Position numbers and translations under genes: made by a program
From: Isoetes taiwanensis
Taxonomy: Eukaryota; Streptophyta; Lycopodiopsida; Isoetales; Isoetaceae
DNA length: 64,000 nucleotides
Reading direction: 5' to 3'
Assembly: GCA_021234155.1 (NCBI GenBank)
Contig: JAJEKV010000003.1
Location: 15,238,386 to 15,302,385 of the forward strand
Notes under the pieces: model-generated
Seen by the model: the letters and a program-made list of their open reading frames with translations, nothing else
What the model was told of the DNA's origin: nothing
Database searches by the model: none
Part shown: in pieces, positions 35,405 to 46,310 of the stretch
Position numbering within the stretch: the first letter of the stretch is position 1
Layout of the letters: each line of letters opens with the position of its first letter

Positions 35405-36150
35405 AAAATAGTAATACCACAGACACGATTTTATTCATACTAGACTTAATTTTTTTTTTTCATTTGCTCATTCTTTCCATCTTGGATGCATCACAGTTTT
35501 GTTACTTATTATTACTGGGCTAAGAACTACACAAGGAATCTCTTACCAGGTAAACCCCTACGGCTCCAACCACTCAGAACAGAATTATTTTAACAGAATT
35601 CCATCACCATACACACAACAAAAATTATTCACTCTCCATTATCATCATCCTAATATGTAACAAAAGACATCATGCATTAGCATTGACGGACCAGATCTGT
35701 ACCAAGACACTCAAGCCAGAAGCAGAGAGGACACGAATAGGCACAAGAAGGGGTAGTTTTTTCATCCACGTTGCTTTTCACTTATACAATTTCAATAGAA
35801 TCTGGACCTTTAAACACTATAATCTTTGCCGTCCATGTGGATAAACTGGAGAAACTTCCTTGAGCTCTATGATTTTGACACATAAGCGGTCCTAATCTTC
35901 CATCTCCTCCAATCACATAAATTGTGCTTTCTTTTACAATTTTGCACCATTTAAAATAGTCTTGAACCATGGAATATAGGGGTCTTCTACCATACTCAAA
36001 TGTCGGTTCCTTAGTTAGCCTCATAATAACACAAAATAACATCATAATTGCGCATTTTCTCCCATTTGCAGAACAAGACACTATTAATCATGCCAAATAT
36101 GCTCCAAACTGCTTCAAAAACAAAATTTGGGCGTTACTTTCCACATCACA
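35405..36150 (-). repeat. Element B 5' LTR, truncated
   Basis: It is homologous over its length to 28634-29379. The sequence reads TGTGATGTGG inward from 36150 on the minus strand and breaks off near 35405 at the deletion junction with gag. Confidence 0.8.
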
Positions 36151-37075
36151 GGCCTGTATGGTCAAGAGGAGAATCCACCATATCCAATGGAAAGAAAAAG
36201 GTAACTCTCTACAACAAAGTTGGAGAATTTGAGGCTTTAAACTTCATTGTAAGAGGATCAGAGCCAAAGTTAATCATGGAGGTGAACTTGTCTCAAGATG
36301 AAAATTTTGCTTTCTTATGGTTTGATGGAGGAGTTTCCAAAAAGTTGAGTGTGGCTTCTTCTGCTGCAATTCTCAAGGATACTTCCAATAGATTATTGGC
36401 TAAAGTAGGTAGATTTTTCCCTAACATTACTTCTAACATGGCAAAATATAAAGCTCTCATAGCAGGTCTGCAAGAAGCCAAGCATCTAGGCATAAGTAGC
36501 ATTGTTATCTTTGGTGACTCGCAATTGGTTTGTAGACAGGTCTTCGGAGAATATCAAGCCAAAAATGAAGACATGATCTTGCTAAGAGATAACGCATTGG
36601 AAGAATTGGCAGGTTTTGAGTCTTGGTAATTATGCCACGTGCCAAGAGAACAAAATTATGAAGCTGATGCATTATATAGGAGTGTTCTACTTGAACACTT
36701 AGCTGAAGGAGCAGTAAAAGAGGAAGACTTAGAGAAGGATGATCTACAACAGCTTTATCCAATCTTGGTGATAAATGCAAGTGAAGAAAAGCAGGTAAAA
36801 GAGGTAAGAGTTCAAAAAAATGGTCAGGATAGAACATTATATGTTGGTGATTTGTTCAGACAAGAGGATGAGTCTTTTGTTGCTAAATTTTTTGATGAAT
36901 GGAAAGATGTGTTTGCTTAGGACTATAATGAGCTGACAGGAGTGGATAAAGATGTTTGTGAATTTGAAATAAAGATTAAAGAAGGTATGAAGCCTGTTAT
37001 GCAGAAACTAAGGAGGATAAGGCCTAATCAAGGAGGAATTATACCAAATGAAAGATGCTAGTGTAATATCAAAAA
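36151..37075 (+). pseudogene. Element A protease end, archaeal-type RNase H and start of RT
   Basis: In frame from 36151: PVWSRGESTISNGKKKVTLY (end of protease), then a spacer, then an RNase H of the plant RVT_3 (archaeal-like) type. The RNase H motifs are FLWFDGGVSKKLSVASSAAI, NMAKYKALIAGLQEAKHLGI, IVIFGDSQLVCRQV and, after one stop, CHVPREQNYEADALYRSVLL. The catalytic D, E, D and final D are in place. Next comes DEWKDVFA, a stop, then DYNELTGVDKDV and KPVMQKLRRIRP, the usual start of a gypsy RT, and ISKIVNLEWLPYD before the deletion. The RNase H stands before the RT, contrary to the common gypsy order. Confidence 0.8.
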
Positions 37076-37559
37076 TAGTAAATCTAGAATGGTTGCCTTA
37101 TGATTGAAAATCCGACCCTTGGCATCAAAATTATATTCAACTTGCACTCCACATTGCAGATGAGGTAAATTAAGAAGGTAAAAGTCGTATTTGGAGAAGT
37201 AAATTAATCAAGCATTATTCTATAAACAAATCTCCAAGTAAAAGTCAGATCAGGCTGCTATAAGTTTAAAGTCATTTGTTGCGCATTAAGTAAGTTCTAG
37301 CTTTTTATTTTGAGCAGCACTTTGCATAAGGAGTTGTTTGAACAAGTAAGAAGCAATAAAACTCAGAAGAGGTGTCAAAAAAAAATAAAAAAAAAAATAC
37401 AAGAGCCTGTTTGCTATTTTTGCAAAATCATTGCATTCTAGTCAAACATTGTCCAACTTGATCACTTGTGCATCGATTCTTGCCAAACAAATTGTTCTCC
37501 CCTGCTTGCAGACATGTCAAAGATGTCTTTGTTAAAAGTTAAAAAAGATCAGTAAAACT

Positions 37560-38029
37560 CGATCTACAAAAAAACTGGCTTGCTGTTTTGGCTTGTGACA
37601 GCCTTTTTCTGCAAAAAATGAATTTCAGGTCACTTTAACATATTTCTTTGCAAAAGAAGTTGTTGATCCTTGTGTGCAGACCTGTTAGAGATAGAATCAA
37701 GTATCAAAACTCAAAAAAGATTCATACCTTTTGATATGCAAAAATTAGCTCACTGCCAGGGACCACAAATTTGAGAGATCTTTTCTAATTTGTTGGCATC
37801 TGACTTTTGGCCCCAGATTCTTTGAGACTTTAAGCAGTCTGTTGAATTGAAATCGTGTTAAAATTCCAATCTGCTTGCAAATGGCATCATTTTTTCTGTT
37901 TTGGGAAAACAAAACTAATCCATTGTTTGAGCACTCTTTTTGCAATTTTCTTGCACAGAGTGGTTGCCTGAAGCATCCTGGAGGTTTTAAGCCATTGGGA
38001 TTGAAGGTTTCTAAGGAACACCTTCAACG
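37560..38029 (+). repeat. Element A right (3') LTR, 5'-truncated
   Basis: It matches solo LTR C on both sides of its nested copia (53220-53344 and 58503-58898). Shared are the GTGTGCAG junction, TTGCAAATGGCATCAT, AGAGTGGTTGCCT and the end GGAACACCTTCAAC. The LTR start TGCTGCC is absent; bases 37076-37559 are AT-rich with poly-A runs and probably hold decayed LTR sequence. Confidence 0.7.
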
Positions 38030-38034
38030 GTCAC

Positions 38035-39115
38035 TTCACATAGTCATTGTGTTTTTGGTTCATTTATCATGTCCATTACTTCTTTTGCTTTATTATTGCA
38101 AACCATATATATGGCACTCGTTTTATTCATAATATGACACATTACCTAGTCATTGTATTTTCATTTGTCATTTTCTACCATATGGCTAACCTTCTTGCAC
38201 TCCACCCCGCCCTTGGCAACTTTGACCTCCATCTCCTTCTTTTCTTTGGCCATAACCTCACATTTGACTAGTTAAGCCTCATTTTTGCTCGATCTATGAT
38301 GTGATCCGAATTAACTTTAATCTTAATTTCCTTCTTAACTTTCCTCTTGATTTATATTAACATGTCTATAACCTCTTCCTCAATCTCGTCCCTTGTTTGT
38401 AAAAGTATTATTCATATTGGGGTATTTAGTCATGGCTTTAGGCATATGGTATTATTTTTTTTATGACATCACCACACATTTCTACACTGCTAACTTGAAC
38501 CAGACCTTCCCACCTTCGCTCTCCTATTCTTGTTCCACACCATTTCACAGACCTGATGAACCTCTTTGCTAAGGGCTTCTACATGATGTCAGCTTCATTT
38601 TTCTTCTTGCCCCTGGCCTTGACTTTGCGCTAATATGGTTGTAACCTCTAACTTCACCTCATCCCTTGTTTTTGTAAGTACTGCTTAGTCAATTTGTTTA
38701 GTTTTTCCTATATTTGGTTAATATCTGGGCAGGCATTTCGCATGACATGAGTCTAACTCAACCTTGTCCATCATTTTCGTCATGCTCCTCATTTTAAGGC
38801 TTATATTCAGGGGTTTTTAATCTTTCTCTTGACTTTGTGCTCCCGTGTCGGCGACCTCTACCTCAACCTTCTCCCTCGTTCTAGTAAGTATGATCTATAT
38901 TGGGGCATCTATTCATAGGTCTGACATGTTATCAAATTTCCTTATAATGTCTTCTTTCAAAACTCTCACTTCTCTTTTATTTCACACTTTCACATTGCTT
39001 TTCAAACGTGTTGCATTGCATTTTTTTCTCATAAGTATCTTTTATTTGGCAAAAATTTAGTTTACGTGATGTTTCCTGTCGTAATTTTTTACAGTTTTAG
39101 GCTTTTTCAAAAGGT
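38035..39115. repeat. Degenerate tandem repeats right of element A
   Basis: Loose units of about 210-275 bp recur near 38345, 38625 and 38835, sharing AACCTCTWMCTYMACCTYSTCCC and GTAAGTA-like phrases. Related phrases (CTTGGCCATAACCTTATC) reappear at 45475-45600. No gene is seen on either strand. Confidence 0.4.
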
Positions 39116-39117
39116 AG

Positions 39118-41460
39118 TCTTTTTTTTTGTTTGAAAGATCAAGTTAACTAATATTAATACAGAGTAAGTACAAGACGGGCGATGCTAGGGTACCCCTGCG
39201 CACACTGGAGCGAGAACCCACACGGCATGTATACCTACCTACGACTCATGACACAAACCTGCCAATACTGTCTACAATGAGCCTCACTGCTCTTTCCGAG
39301 GGGACGCCAGGTAAGAAAGATATAATTTGTACCTCAACTGTGGGATCAAAACCCCGTGCTGCACCTCCCTCATTCCTGAACACCTTCATGCATCGTCGCT
39401 TCCAAATGAGCCACAGTAACCAGGCTTTACACAAATGGAAGGCCAGACTCTGAAGCTGGGACCACCCGCTAGGGTACACCCCCAACAAAACCTCTTGACT
39501 ACGGAGCGAAATGTGAAAGAGGCGCTGGACCCACTGCTATGCCGGCTGGATGTCTGAGCAAACAAACATACAGTACTCCAGGGTCTCTACAAAGGCATCA
39601 CACATTGGGCACAGGTCGCTGATCAACGGATTGATCCTGTGAACCCACGTGTTCACCTTCAGGGATCGGTGCACTATCTGCCACAACAACACCTGAATCT
39701 TGGGGGGCGAGATTGGGTTCCACACCCATCTCCAGATGTTGCCCCAGTCATCTCCCGGCACCTGGAGACACCAGCCGTCCGACGAAGGCAGCTCATCCTG
39801 AATTGCCAAAAGCTCATAATAGGACTTTACGAAATTTGAGGGATCAACCTTCGGATGACACCTCCACACTCGTCCTGACGCCTGCAGGGAGTTTAGTGGC
39901 AGAGCATTAGCCACCCGTGCCCAGATAGCACGATCCCGTTCCTGAAGTCGAAACCTATGGCAAAAAAGCTGCCAGGGTGCCAGCTGCCCGTCGACATACC
40001 ACTCCCCCATCGTCAAGACCTCCCGCTGCGCCCATCTGCGCTGAACTCGGGGATCGACGGATGCTGCGAGCACCAGAGGTGATGTACCTGGTCCGACGGG
40101 ATCCACCATGGCGATGCCTCTAACTTAATACAACTGGCAGCACCAATCGCGAACAGTGGCCGGACCTGCTCCCAGGCTCGCAGGAGCCCCTTCAGAAAAG
40201 GAGAGGCATGGGCATACGGCCTGATATCCGCGAATAACACCCACGGGAGCCACGCAGGCATGGACGGCTTGTGGAAAACTATCGAGTGAGACAGCGACTG
40301 GTGAAGCAAGACAATGCCCGGGGAGTCGAGTGAATTCTCGAGAATCGCAAAGACGAACTTGGACAAGAGGACCTTGCTATGGAGCGAGAGGTCCAAGAAG
40401 CCGAGTCCTCCCGCAGCTTTGGGGCGCACACATTTCCACCAGGCCATCTTGACGACCGCCCCTTCCTCATTGCCTCCCCATACGAAGTTACGAACCATAG
40501 AGGAGATTTCCTGAACCTTGCTTTCTGGCGCCAGAATGATAGATGCCATATAAATATGCGTTGAAAATAAAACAGACTTCATCACTGTGACCCTGCCATC
40601 CATGGACAGCTTCCCCCCCTTCCACCAATTAAGGTGCCGATGCAGCCCCACCAGAATGTCCTCCCACACACCTGCCGCCAAAATGTCGAAGCCAAACGGT
40701 ATACCTAAAAGCCTAGAGCATGTGCCCTGCGGCTGCGTTCGCCAAGGAAATTGGGACACGACCACAGGCATGGGGTCTGCTGCCGGCCACAATGCCGAGC
40801 ACTTCGTCCAATTCATGAGGCAGCCAGAAGCAAGGGAGAATGTGTCCAACAGCTCCTTCGTGTTTAACAGATTCCTCTAATCGGCCTGTAGGAAGAGAAA
40901 CGAGTTATCGGCGTACTGACTTCCTATCTGCTGTGACCCATCTGCCATCCTCAGCCCCTCCATAACACCCGCCTCCGCTGTGGAGGTCAACAACTGCGAG
41001 AGGGCCTCTGCAACGATGGTAAATAGGAAGGGCGCCAAAGGGCATCCCTGGCGAACTCCACGCCCCACACTAAAGATCGGCTAGCATCATCCTTTCCAAA
41101 AAATCCCAACGAACACTATCATAGGCCTTCGCGAAGTCCAGCTTCAGGTACACAATCTGCTGACCTGTTCTGCACGCCCAGTGAATGCCCTCGAATGCCA
41201 CCGCAATATTGTTAAGAATCTGCCTGCCCGGAATGAAGCCAGACTGCATGGGACTAATAGCCTCCTTCAGGACAACTTGGAGTCTAAGCGAGAGTGCCTT
41301 CGCGATAATTTTGTATACTGCCGACAGAAGCGTGATGGGGCGCCAATCAGAAATGGCAGATGGCTCCTTCACCTTCGGTATTAACGAGATGCAGCCAGTG
41401 TTGAGTCTATAGTCTAGCGCCTCTGCCTGAAGCAGATCATAATCTTGTCTCATAATCATA
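39118..41460 (-). mobile_element. L1-like LINE, 5'-truncated, poly(A)-tailed
   Basis: A minus-strand non-LTR element. The T-run at 39118-39131 is its poly(A) tail. The 5' end breaks off at about 41460 within the reverse transcriptase. It is a different lineage from LINE family 1, with a zf-RVT end, a poly(A) tail instead of a short-repeat tail, and different RT motifs. No target duplication was found. Confidence 0.8.
39246..41459 (-). pseudogene. L1-like reverse transcriptase with zf-RVT end
   Basis: ORFs in order on the minus strand: 41459-41070 (SLIPKVKEPSAISDWRPITL, PMQSGFIPGRQILNNI, LDFAKAYDSVRWDFLERMML), 41068-40877 (GVRQGCPLAPFLF, and the catalytic box YADN where YADD is expected), 40849-40013 (LLGIPFGFDILAAGVWEDIL, LNWWKGGKLSMDGRVTVMKS, GGLGFLDLSLHSKVLLSKFV), 40109-39537 (PPKIQVLLWQIVHRSLKVNT, LCPMC) and 39488-39246. 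Frameshifts lie between them. This is the typical plant L1 layout with the zinc-binding zf-RVT region after the RT. It is not functional. Confidence 0.85.
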
Positions 41461-41639
41461 TATCATTTCACATTTTTTTGGTTATGACGTATTTGCGTTT
41501 GGCGCTCTATTGAGTTTTTGTGACATGGGTTTTATATTGGATACTTTCTTATTCATTCTTATAGTTCTCATTTTCTCAGGAAAACAATTTCATGACTATT
41601 GATATTCATTATGCTTTTGCATTCCTCATCTTTCTAGTT

Positions 41640-42900
41640 ATTATGGTACATATTCTGAACGAGGTGCACCTCAGATTACAACAGTCGTCGGAGTCGATCC
41701 TATGGCCTAGACTGTATGATGTGGATCTGTCGATCCTATGGCCTAGACTGTATGATGGAGCTATGGGCACCTCTCGTTTTGCTTATAGTCATTTATAATT
41801 AGAGGCGCCTATGATTTTGAAATACGAAATACAGGTTCGCCTAAGGTTTTGATGGAATATCGAGCCTCTATATGGCTTTGCGTACCTTTATATGAGTTCG
41901 CTCAAGGTTTCAGATTTTGAGGTATGAAGAATAAAAATGCTTTAATCAATGCAACCAGCAATCTAAAGTGCCTTTTTTTTTTCCTATTGTGTTCGCACTT
42001 TGTTTATGTCAATAATAACCTGTTAAATTGTTTTAGGGATATGGTCTATGGTCTCAGGGATAGTAATTTATCCATCTATATTAAATCCCCTTGGAACCCC
42101 CTGTTACATATTCTGAACGAGGTGCACCCCAGTGACAGTCGTCGGATCTGTCGATCCTATGGTCTAATGATAGAGCCACTAGGCACCTCTCATTTTGCCT
42201 ATGGTCATTTATGATTGGGGGTGCCTATGATTTTGAAATATGAAATACAGGTTCGTTTAAGATGTTGGTGGAATATCGAGCCTCTATATGACTTCACGTA
42301 CCTTTATACGAGTTCGCTCGAGATTTCAGATTTTGAGGTACGGAGACTCGAACCTCTACCAAAATAATTCAATATCCTAATAAGAATGCTTTAACCAATG
42401 CAACCAACAATGTAACGTGCTTTTTTTTTCTATTGTATTCATGCTTTTTTTTCTGTTAATAATAACCTGTTAAATTGTTTTAGGAGTATAGTCTATGGTC
42501 TCGGGGATTGTGATTTATCCATCTATATTCAATCCCCTTGGACGCCCTGTTATTATGCTACATATTTCTAAACGAGGTGCACAATGGACTACCATAGTCG
42601 TCGGATCTGTCGATCCTACGGCCTAGACTGTATGATCGAGCCTTTGGGCACCTTTCGTTTTGGTTATGGTCATTTATGATTGGGGGCGCCTATGATTTTG
42701 AAATGTGAAATACAAGTTTGCCTAAGGTTTTGATGGAATATCGAGCCTCTATATGGCTTGGCATATCTTTATACGAGTTCGCTCAAGATTTCAGATTTTG
42801 AGGTACGGAGACTCGAACTCTACCAAAATAATTCAATATCCTAATAAGAATGCTTTAACCAATGCAACCAGCAACCTAACGGTTTTTTTTTTTTTTTTTG
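41640..42900 (-). repeat. Tandem tRNA-derived SINE-like units
   Basis: Two full units (about 41965-42420 and 42420-42886) and a partial one (41640-41960) follow head to tail. Each, read on the minus strand, starts with an A-box-like TGGTTGCATTGGTTAAAGC and has a B-box-like AGGTTCGAGTCTCCGTACC about 50 bases on. It then runs through ACCTCGTTCAGAATATG-like and GGGGATTTAATATAGATGG phrases and ends in poly(A) (T-runs at 41967 and 42421). The A/B box spacing and poly(A) junctions suggest a pol III SINE. The partial unit has lost its B box. Bases 41461-41639 show no feature. Confidence 0.5.
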
Positions 42901-43369
42901 TTGTTTGGGTATAAATGTTGGCATTTTGGTAGCCTAAAGCATTTATGTGGCCAATTTTCCATACAAAATGGCTCATAATGGATAATGGAACATTAGGCCT
43001 ATGACTTGCTGTTTATGAATTCTAACTATGGGTATTTATGCTCTTATTATGGTTTTGTGGTCTTGGCCTTAATATCGTTATGGTTGCAAATGACCTATTT
43101 TTCCAAAAACCCAATGAAACCTAAGGAAAATGGTTGAACTGCCGATCTGGAATTTTGCATCGATGGAGCTGCTATGCTGGACGATTAGGGTCGGTACATG
43201 GCTGCATGTACATCCTTCGATCTACTCTAGTACTACTACCCAAGGTTTGTGGCTTTACTAGCTTAGAACTGTCGGTAGAACTTAATTCTACTACATATGT
43301 CACTGTGCTTTCTTTAGTGCAAGTAAGGTGCCCGGATTCTCGCATAGTGGCAGACCCAACTCTGTTAGC
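42901..43369. other. Unassigned, possible 5' region of the ORF at 43370
   Basis: No recognised gene. The frame of the next ORF is open back to about 43310 (FSASKVPGFSHSGRPNSVS) without an ATG. Confidence 0.3.
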
Positions 43370-43750
43370 ATGACTAGAAAGAAAGGAGACTTAAATTATG
43401 CTACCAGAAAGAGGATTGCAGAGGAAAAGCAGAAATCTACCAGCAATAAGAAGATCTTCCAATTCCATAAGTCTGCCAATAGTTCACCCTTGAAGATTGA
43501 TGTAGTTGGAAATGGAAGCATGATCCCTGATAGCATTGCTGCTGGCAATATACCTTGTATTGCTGCTGCCACTGCCAGTTTTGCTGAGCCTATTCTTGAG
43601 CATGGTGTTCCAAATAGCAGGCCTATTGATATGGAGAGCAGCAATTTAAAGAATGGGCTGCCCAAGACTGACATGAAAATTACTGGATGCAACACCAGAA
43701 ATGAAGCCATTAGGATGGAAAGCAATCTGCCTCAGCATCTACAGGTTTGA
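43370..43750 (+). CDS. Unrecognised basic protein ORF or exon
   Basis: 126 codons from ATG at 43370. The N-terminus is strongly basic (MTRKKGDLNYATRKRIAEEK), followed by KKIFQFHKSANSS. The rest is Asn/Ser/Ile-rich, and the codon pattern reads like real protein. CAG|GTTTGA at 43744 could be a splice donor, so this may be one exon of a longer gene. No domain is recognised; nuclear localisation is only suggested by the basic start. It may also be a fragment of a transposon-captured gene. Confidence 0.35.
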   Translation: MTRKKGDLNYATRKRIAEEKQKSTSNKKIFQFHKSANSSPLKIDVVGNGSMIPDSIAAGNIPCIAAATASFAEPILEHGVPNSRPIDMESSNLKNGLPKTDMKITGCNTRNEAIRMESNLPQHLQV

Positions 43751-45059
43751 TGTTCATTATATTTCTTTTGTGCTTGATCTCATTGATTGCATACTAGTTC
43801 AATAATGCAAGATTTTCTCTTATCTTTATTCTTGATTATGATCTTGCCACTGATCTAGGCATTGTACATGATATGCTTGTATTGAAATTATCTCATGTAT
43901 GCAGCCATATTAATCTGGTATGATTTAAATAATGTTGCATGCTATTGATCTGAGCTTTCTTCAGCATTTAGATGCTTATTCTGTGTGGGGCTTGTTCCAC
44001 ATAATTATTTAACTATTACACGTACTCCTGTCATGAGTGGTTCGTCATTATCAGTAGATTAATTGCATGCTATCCTTAGCAATCGCATGCATATGTTGAT
44101 GGCTAATAATTTGATGAGCATGATAAGGAAAATCATATAATCCCCTTGCATGAGCATATTTAACTGGCTGATATGTTGTTAAATCATATAATCCCTAAGA
44201 TGATCATGCTTGATCTGGTATCATTGGCAGCATTTCAATTATTTGCTTTAGTATGCATATTATATATAAGCATTGGAGTTGTTTTCTAAGCTGTGTATTG
44301 CACATAGATTGCTGTTTTTTGCAGAGCAGTAATTCTATGCCTTCTTAAATACTTGGATGACCATGCCTTCGTAAATACCTTGATACTCTTATATGACTGT
44401 GTAAACTAACTTACTGCAGAATAGTTATGCACAAGACTCATGCATGGTTGCTACAATAACCTTTTTAAATTATGCTTACTCTGCAGGGTATATAGATTGA
44501 CTGAGCCCCTATAAACTCTTCTTACAGTTGCAGATATTTGTTGTATTCTGCCTTAGTTCTAGGGGTTTTGCATGCTTCTTTACCTGTTTTTTTTTTGTTG
44601 TTGCAAGCAAGGTGAAGGGTGATAAACTCAAAAGATCCCATGACACCTGCTACCAAATGCATTACAACCATGACTAATGCTTGTGTATGTTTTGTTGGTG
44701 CAGGTAACAGGATCTTTTGCTCCTTGCTATGTTACATTTTAAAGATGTTCTATTGTGCAAGATATTTTGTTGCTACTCGAGCTCCATGTTAAGTACATTT
44801 GGTACTTAGTTGTATTGACTGGATCTTATGTTTGTTACAATTCTGTTATTACTGCAAAGGTAATGCAAGTTTATGCATAAATATACTTCTGGTATTTTAC
44901 AGTTTCTATGAAATCATAACTTTTTAGTGATCATGTCCTTGGTCTAAATGCTTTTTACACCTCATTGTATTTAGGACTGCTAATTGAGGTCATGTTCTGT
45001 TCTTGCAAAGATCAGGACCTGATCTAAAGTCTGGATGGTCTTAGGATCGGACAGATTTT
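43751..45059. other. AT-rich, intron-like non-coding stretch
   Basis: No ORF of note on either strand. TGCAT- and GATCT-rich phrases recur loosely (such as CATGATATGC and TGATCTGGTA). It could be an intron of the gene that includes 43370-43750, but no second exon is found. Confidence 0.35.
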
Positions 45060-45215
45060 CAGGTTTTTTTTTTTTTTCCTATTGTGTCCATGCTTTTTTT
45101 TTTCGTTAAAAATAACCTGTTAAATTGTTTTAGAGGTGTGGTCTATGGTCTCAGGGATAGTGATTTATCCATCTATATTAAATCCCCCTGGAATCCCCTG
45201 TTATTGTGCTAAATA
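45060..45215 (-). repeat. Isolated 3' part of the SINE-like unit
   Basis: It begins at a T-run and repeats the poly(A)-proximal part of the units at 41.9-42.9 kb (AACCTGTTAAATTGTTTTAG, GGTCTATGGTCTCAGGGATA, TTTATCCATCTATATTAAAT). It has no A or B box. Confidence 0.6.
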
Positions 45216-46019
45216 TTCAGGGAACTCGCCAAGGCACCTTTTTATTGATCGAATCGATTGACATGCCCTGTTGTTAGGTTATTTTTTCAGACTCGGCACA
45301 TTTTTTATTGCATTATACAACCTCTTGATTTATCACAGACGTGACTTATTACACCATCCTTGTCATTGATGTTTTTTATATTCTTATTGCAACCTTGTCC
45401 AGAATTTTCATTCTTGACTCCTTTGTTCCCATAGCTCCGCTTCGTCATATCGTCAGCGCCAAGAATTCCCCTCTATCCTTGGCCATAACCTTATCTTCGC
45501 CTTGGACCATATGGTTATTTCATGTTGCATTTGTTTCCATGCTTCATTATATGCTTTAAAAAAGTTCTTTTCCATATCCTTGGTCATCACCTTACCTTCT
45601 CTTTAGACCCTGATTCCAGTAGCCTGGTTTGCCATTTTTGCCCTTATACATTAGCCCATAGTTTTGTAACATTCTCCCATGTTCCCTCGCTTTTTGCTAG
45701 ATCTGCAGTGTTGTTTCGCTATCCAACTTAATTCTTTTTTGGAATGATGCATCAGCTACAGATACACAAGAGGACCAACTTCAGCATCGGGCAATTTTTG
45801 TGTTCTTTGGAGTCCCTATTCTTATTCAATAAAACTTCTTCAACTACAGCTAATACTCATGCTCGTGCTCAAGGCAGATGGCAGTCGTCGTCTTCTCACT
45901 CTTGCTACATCATTTCAACTCTAACTCAATGTCTTGATGTTCTCGTCGGCTTGGCTTATATAAAGGAAGTTCTCTGGTTGTTGGTCGGTTTTGTGTTCTT
46001 TGCAAGTTCCTTACTAGAA
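45216..46019. other. Non-coding stretch
   Basis: CTTGGCCATAACCTTA- and CTTGGTCATCACCTTACC-like phrases recur here and at 38.2 kb. No gene is recognised. Confidence 0.35.
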
Positions 46020-46105
46020 TGGCATCGATCCGAGCCATCGGATCAGCATTCTGGGAAGGGATGAGCAGCTGGTTATCGGCGTCTTCTCATAGCAGCGTCT
46101 CTTCC
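46020..46105 (+). repeat. Second copy of the dispersed repeat seen at 13583-13693
   Basis: Shared, in the same order: GCATTCTGGGAAGGGATGAG, then GGTTATCGGCGTCTTCT and CAGCGTCTCT. This copy lacks the perfect hairpin. Confidence 0.65.
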
Positions 46106-46195
46106 TTGCCCATTGCTTCCCCCCCTACCCGCCCTTTTATATTGTTTGAGTTTATTTCATTTTCATGTTTATTTCCTTTTGGTACTGACTCTATT

Positions 46196-46310
46196 ATCCT
46201 CCACCTGTTGGATGTTGCTATGGTGATTATTATCCACCTGCATGGTGTTGCTTTATTCCACCCGCTGGGTGATGCTGTTTATCCCCACCATGAGGGTGAT
46301 GCTATTTTCT
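46196..46310. repeat. Short degenerate tandem repeat (four units of 25-35 bp)
   Basis: Units begin CCACC or CCCACC and contain a TGGRTGWTGCT-like core: CCACCTGTTGGATGTTGCTA, CCACCTGCATGGTGTTGC, CCACCCGCTGGGTGATGCTG and CCACCATGAGGGTGATGCT. Confidence 0.6.

Larger units (their letters stand above)
25437..36150 (-). mobile_element. Ty3/gypsy element B, nested in element A
   Basis: It is flanked by the 5-bp duplication GGCCT (25432-25436 and 36151-36155). In its own sense it starts TGTGATGTGGAAAGTAACGC at 36150 and ends ...GCCACGACA at 25437. Gene order on the minus strand: gag, protease, acidic linker, reverse transcriptase, RNase H, integrase. The polypurine tract GGGGAGAATAA (29380-29390, reversed) lies next to the 3' LTR. 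The 5' end is deleted: LTR sequence beginning at 36150 breaks off near 35405, directly against gag, with the rest of the LTR, the primer-binding site and the gag start gone. Confidence 0.9.
22355..38029 (+). mobile_element. Ty3/gypsy element A, split by nested element B
   Basis: An LTR retrotransposon bounded by exact 5-bp duplications GTCAC (22350-22354 and 38030-38034). The left LTR starts TGCTGCCACATTTTGGCAGC, and LTR copies of this family end GAACACCTTCAACA (here ...CTTCAACG at the right end). Order on the plus strand: LTR, gag, protease, [element B], rest of protease, archaeal-type RNase H, start of reverse transcriptase. Then a large deletion leads into the last part of the right LTR. 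Integrase and most of the RT are missing, so it cannot move on its own. Confidence 0.9.

Noticed and set aside
42341-42406. A functional tRNA gene on the minus strand
   Set aside because: A- and B-box-like motifs are present, but no cloverleaf with matching acceptor and anticodon stems could be built, and the unit is repeated with poly(A).
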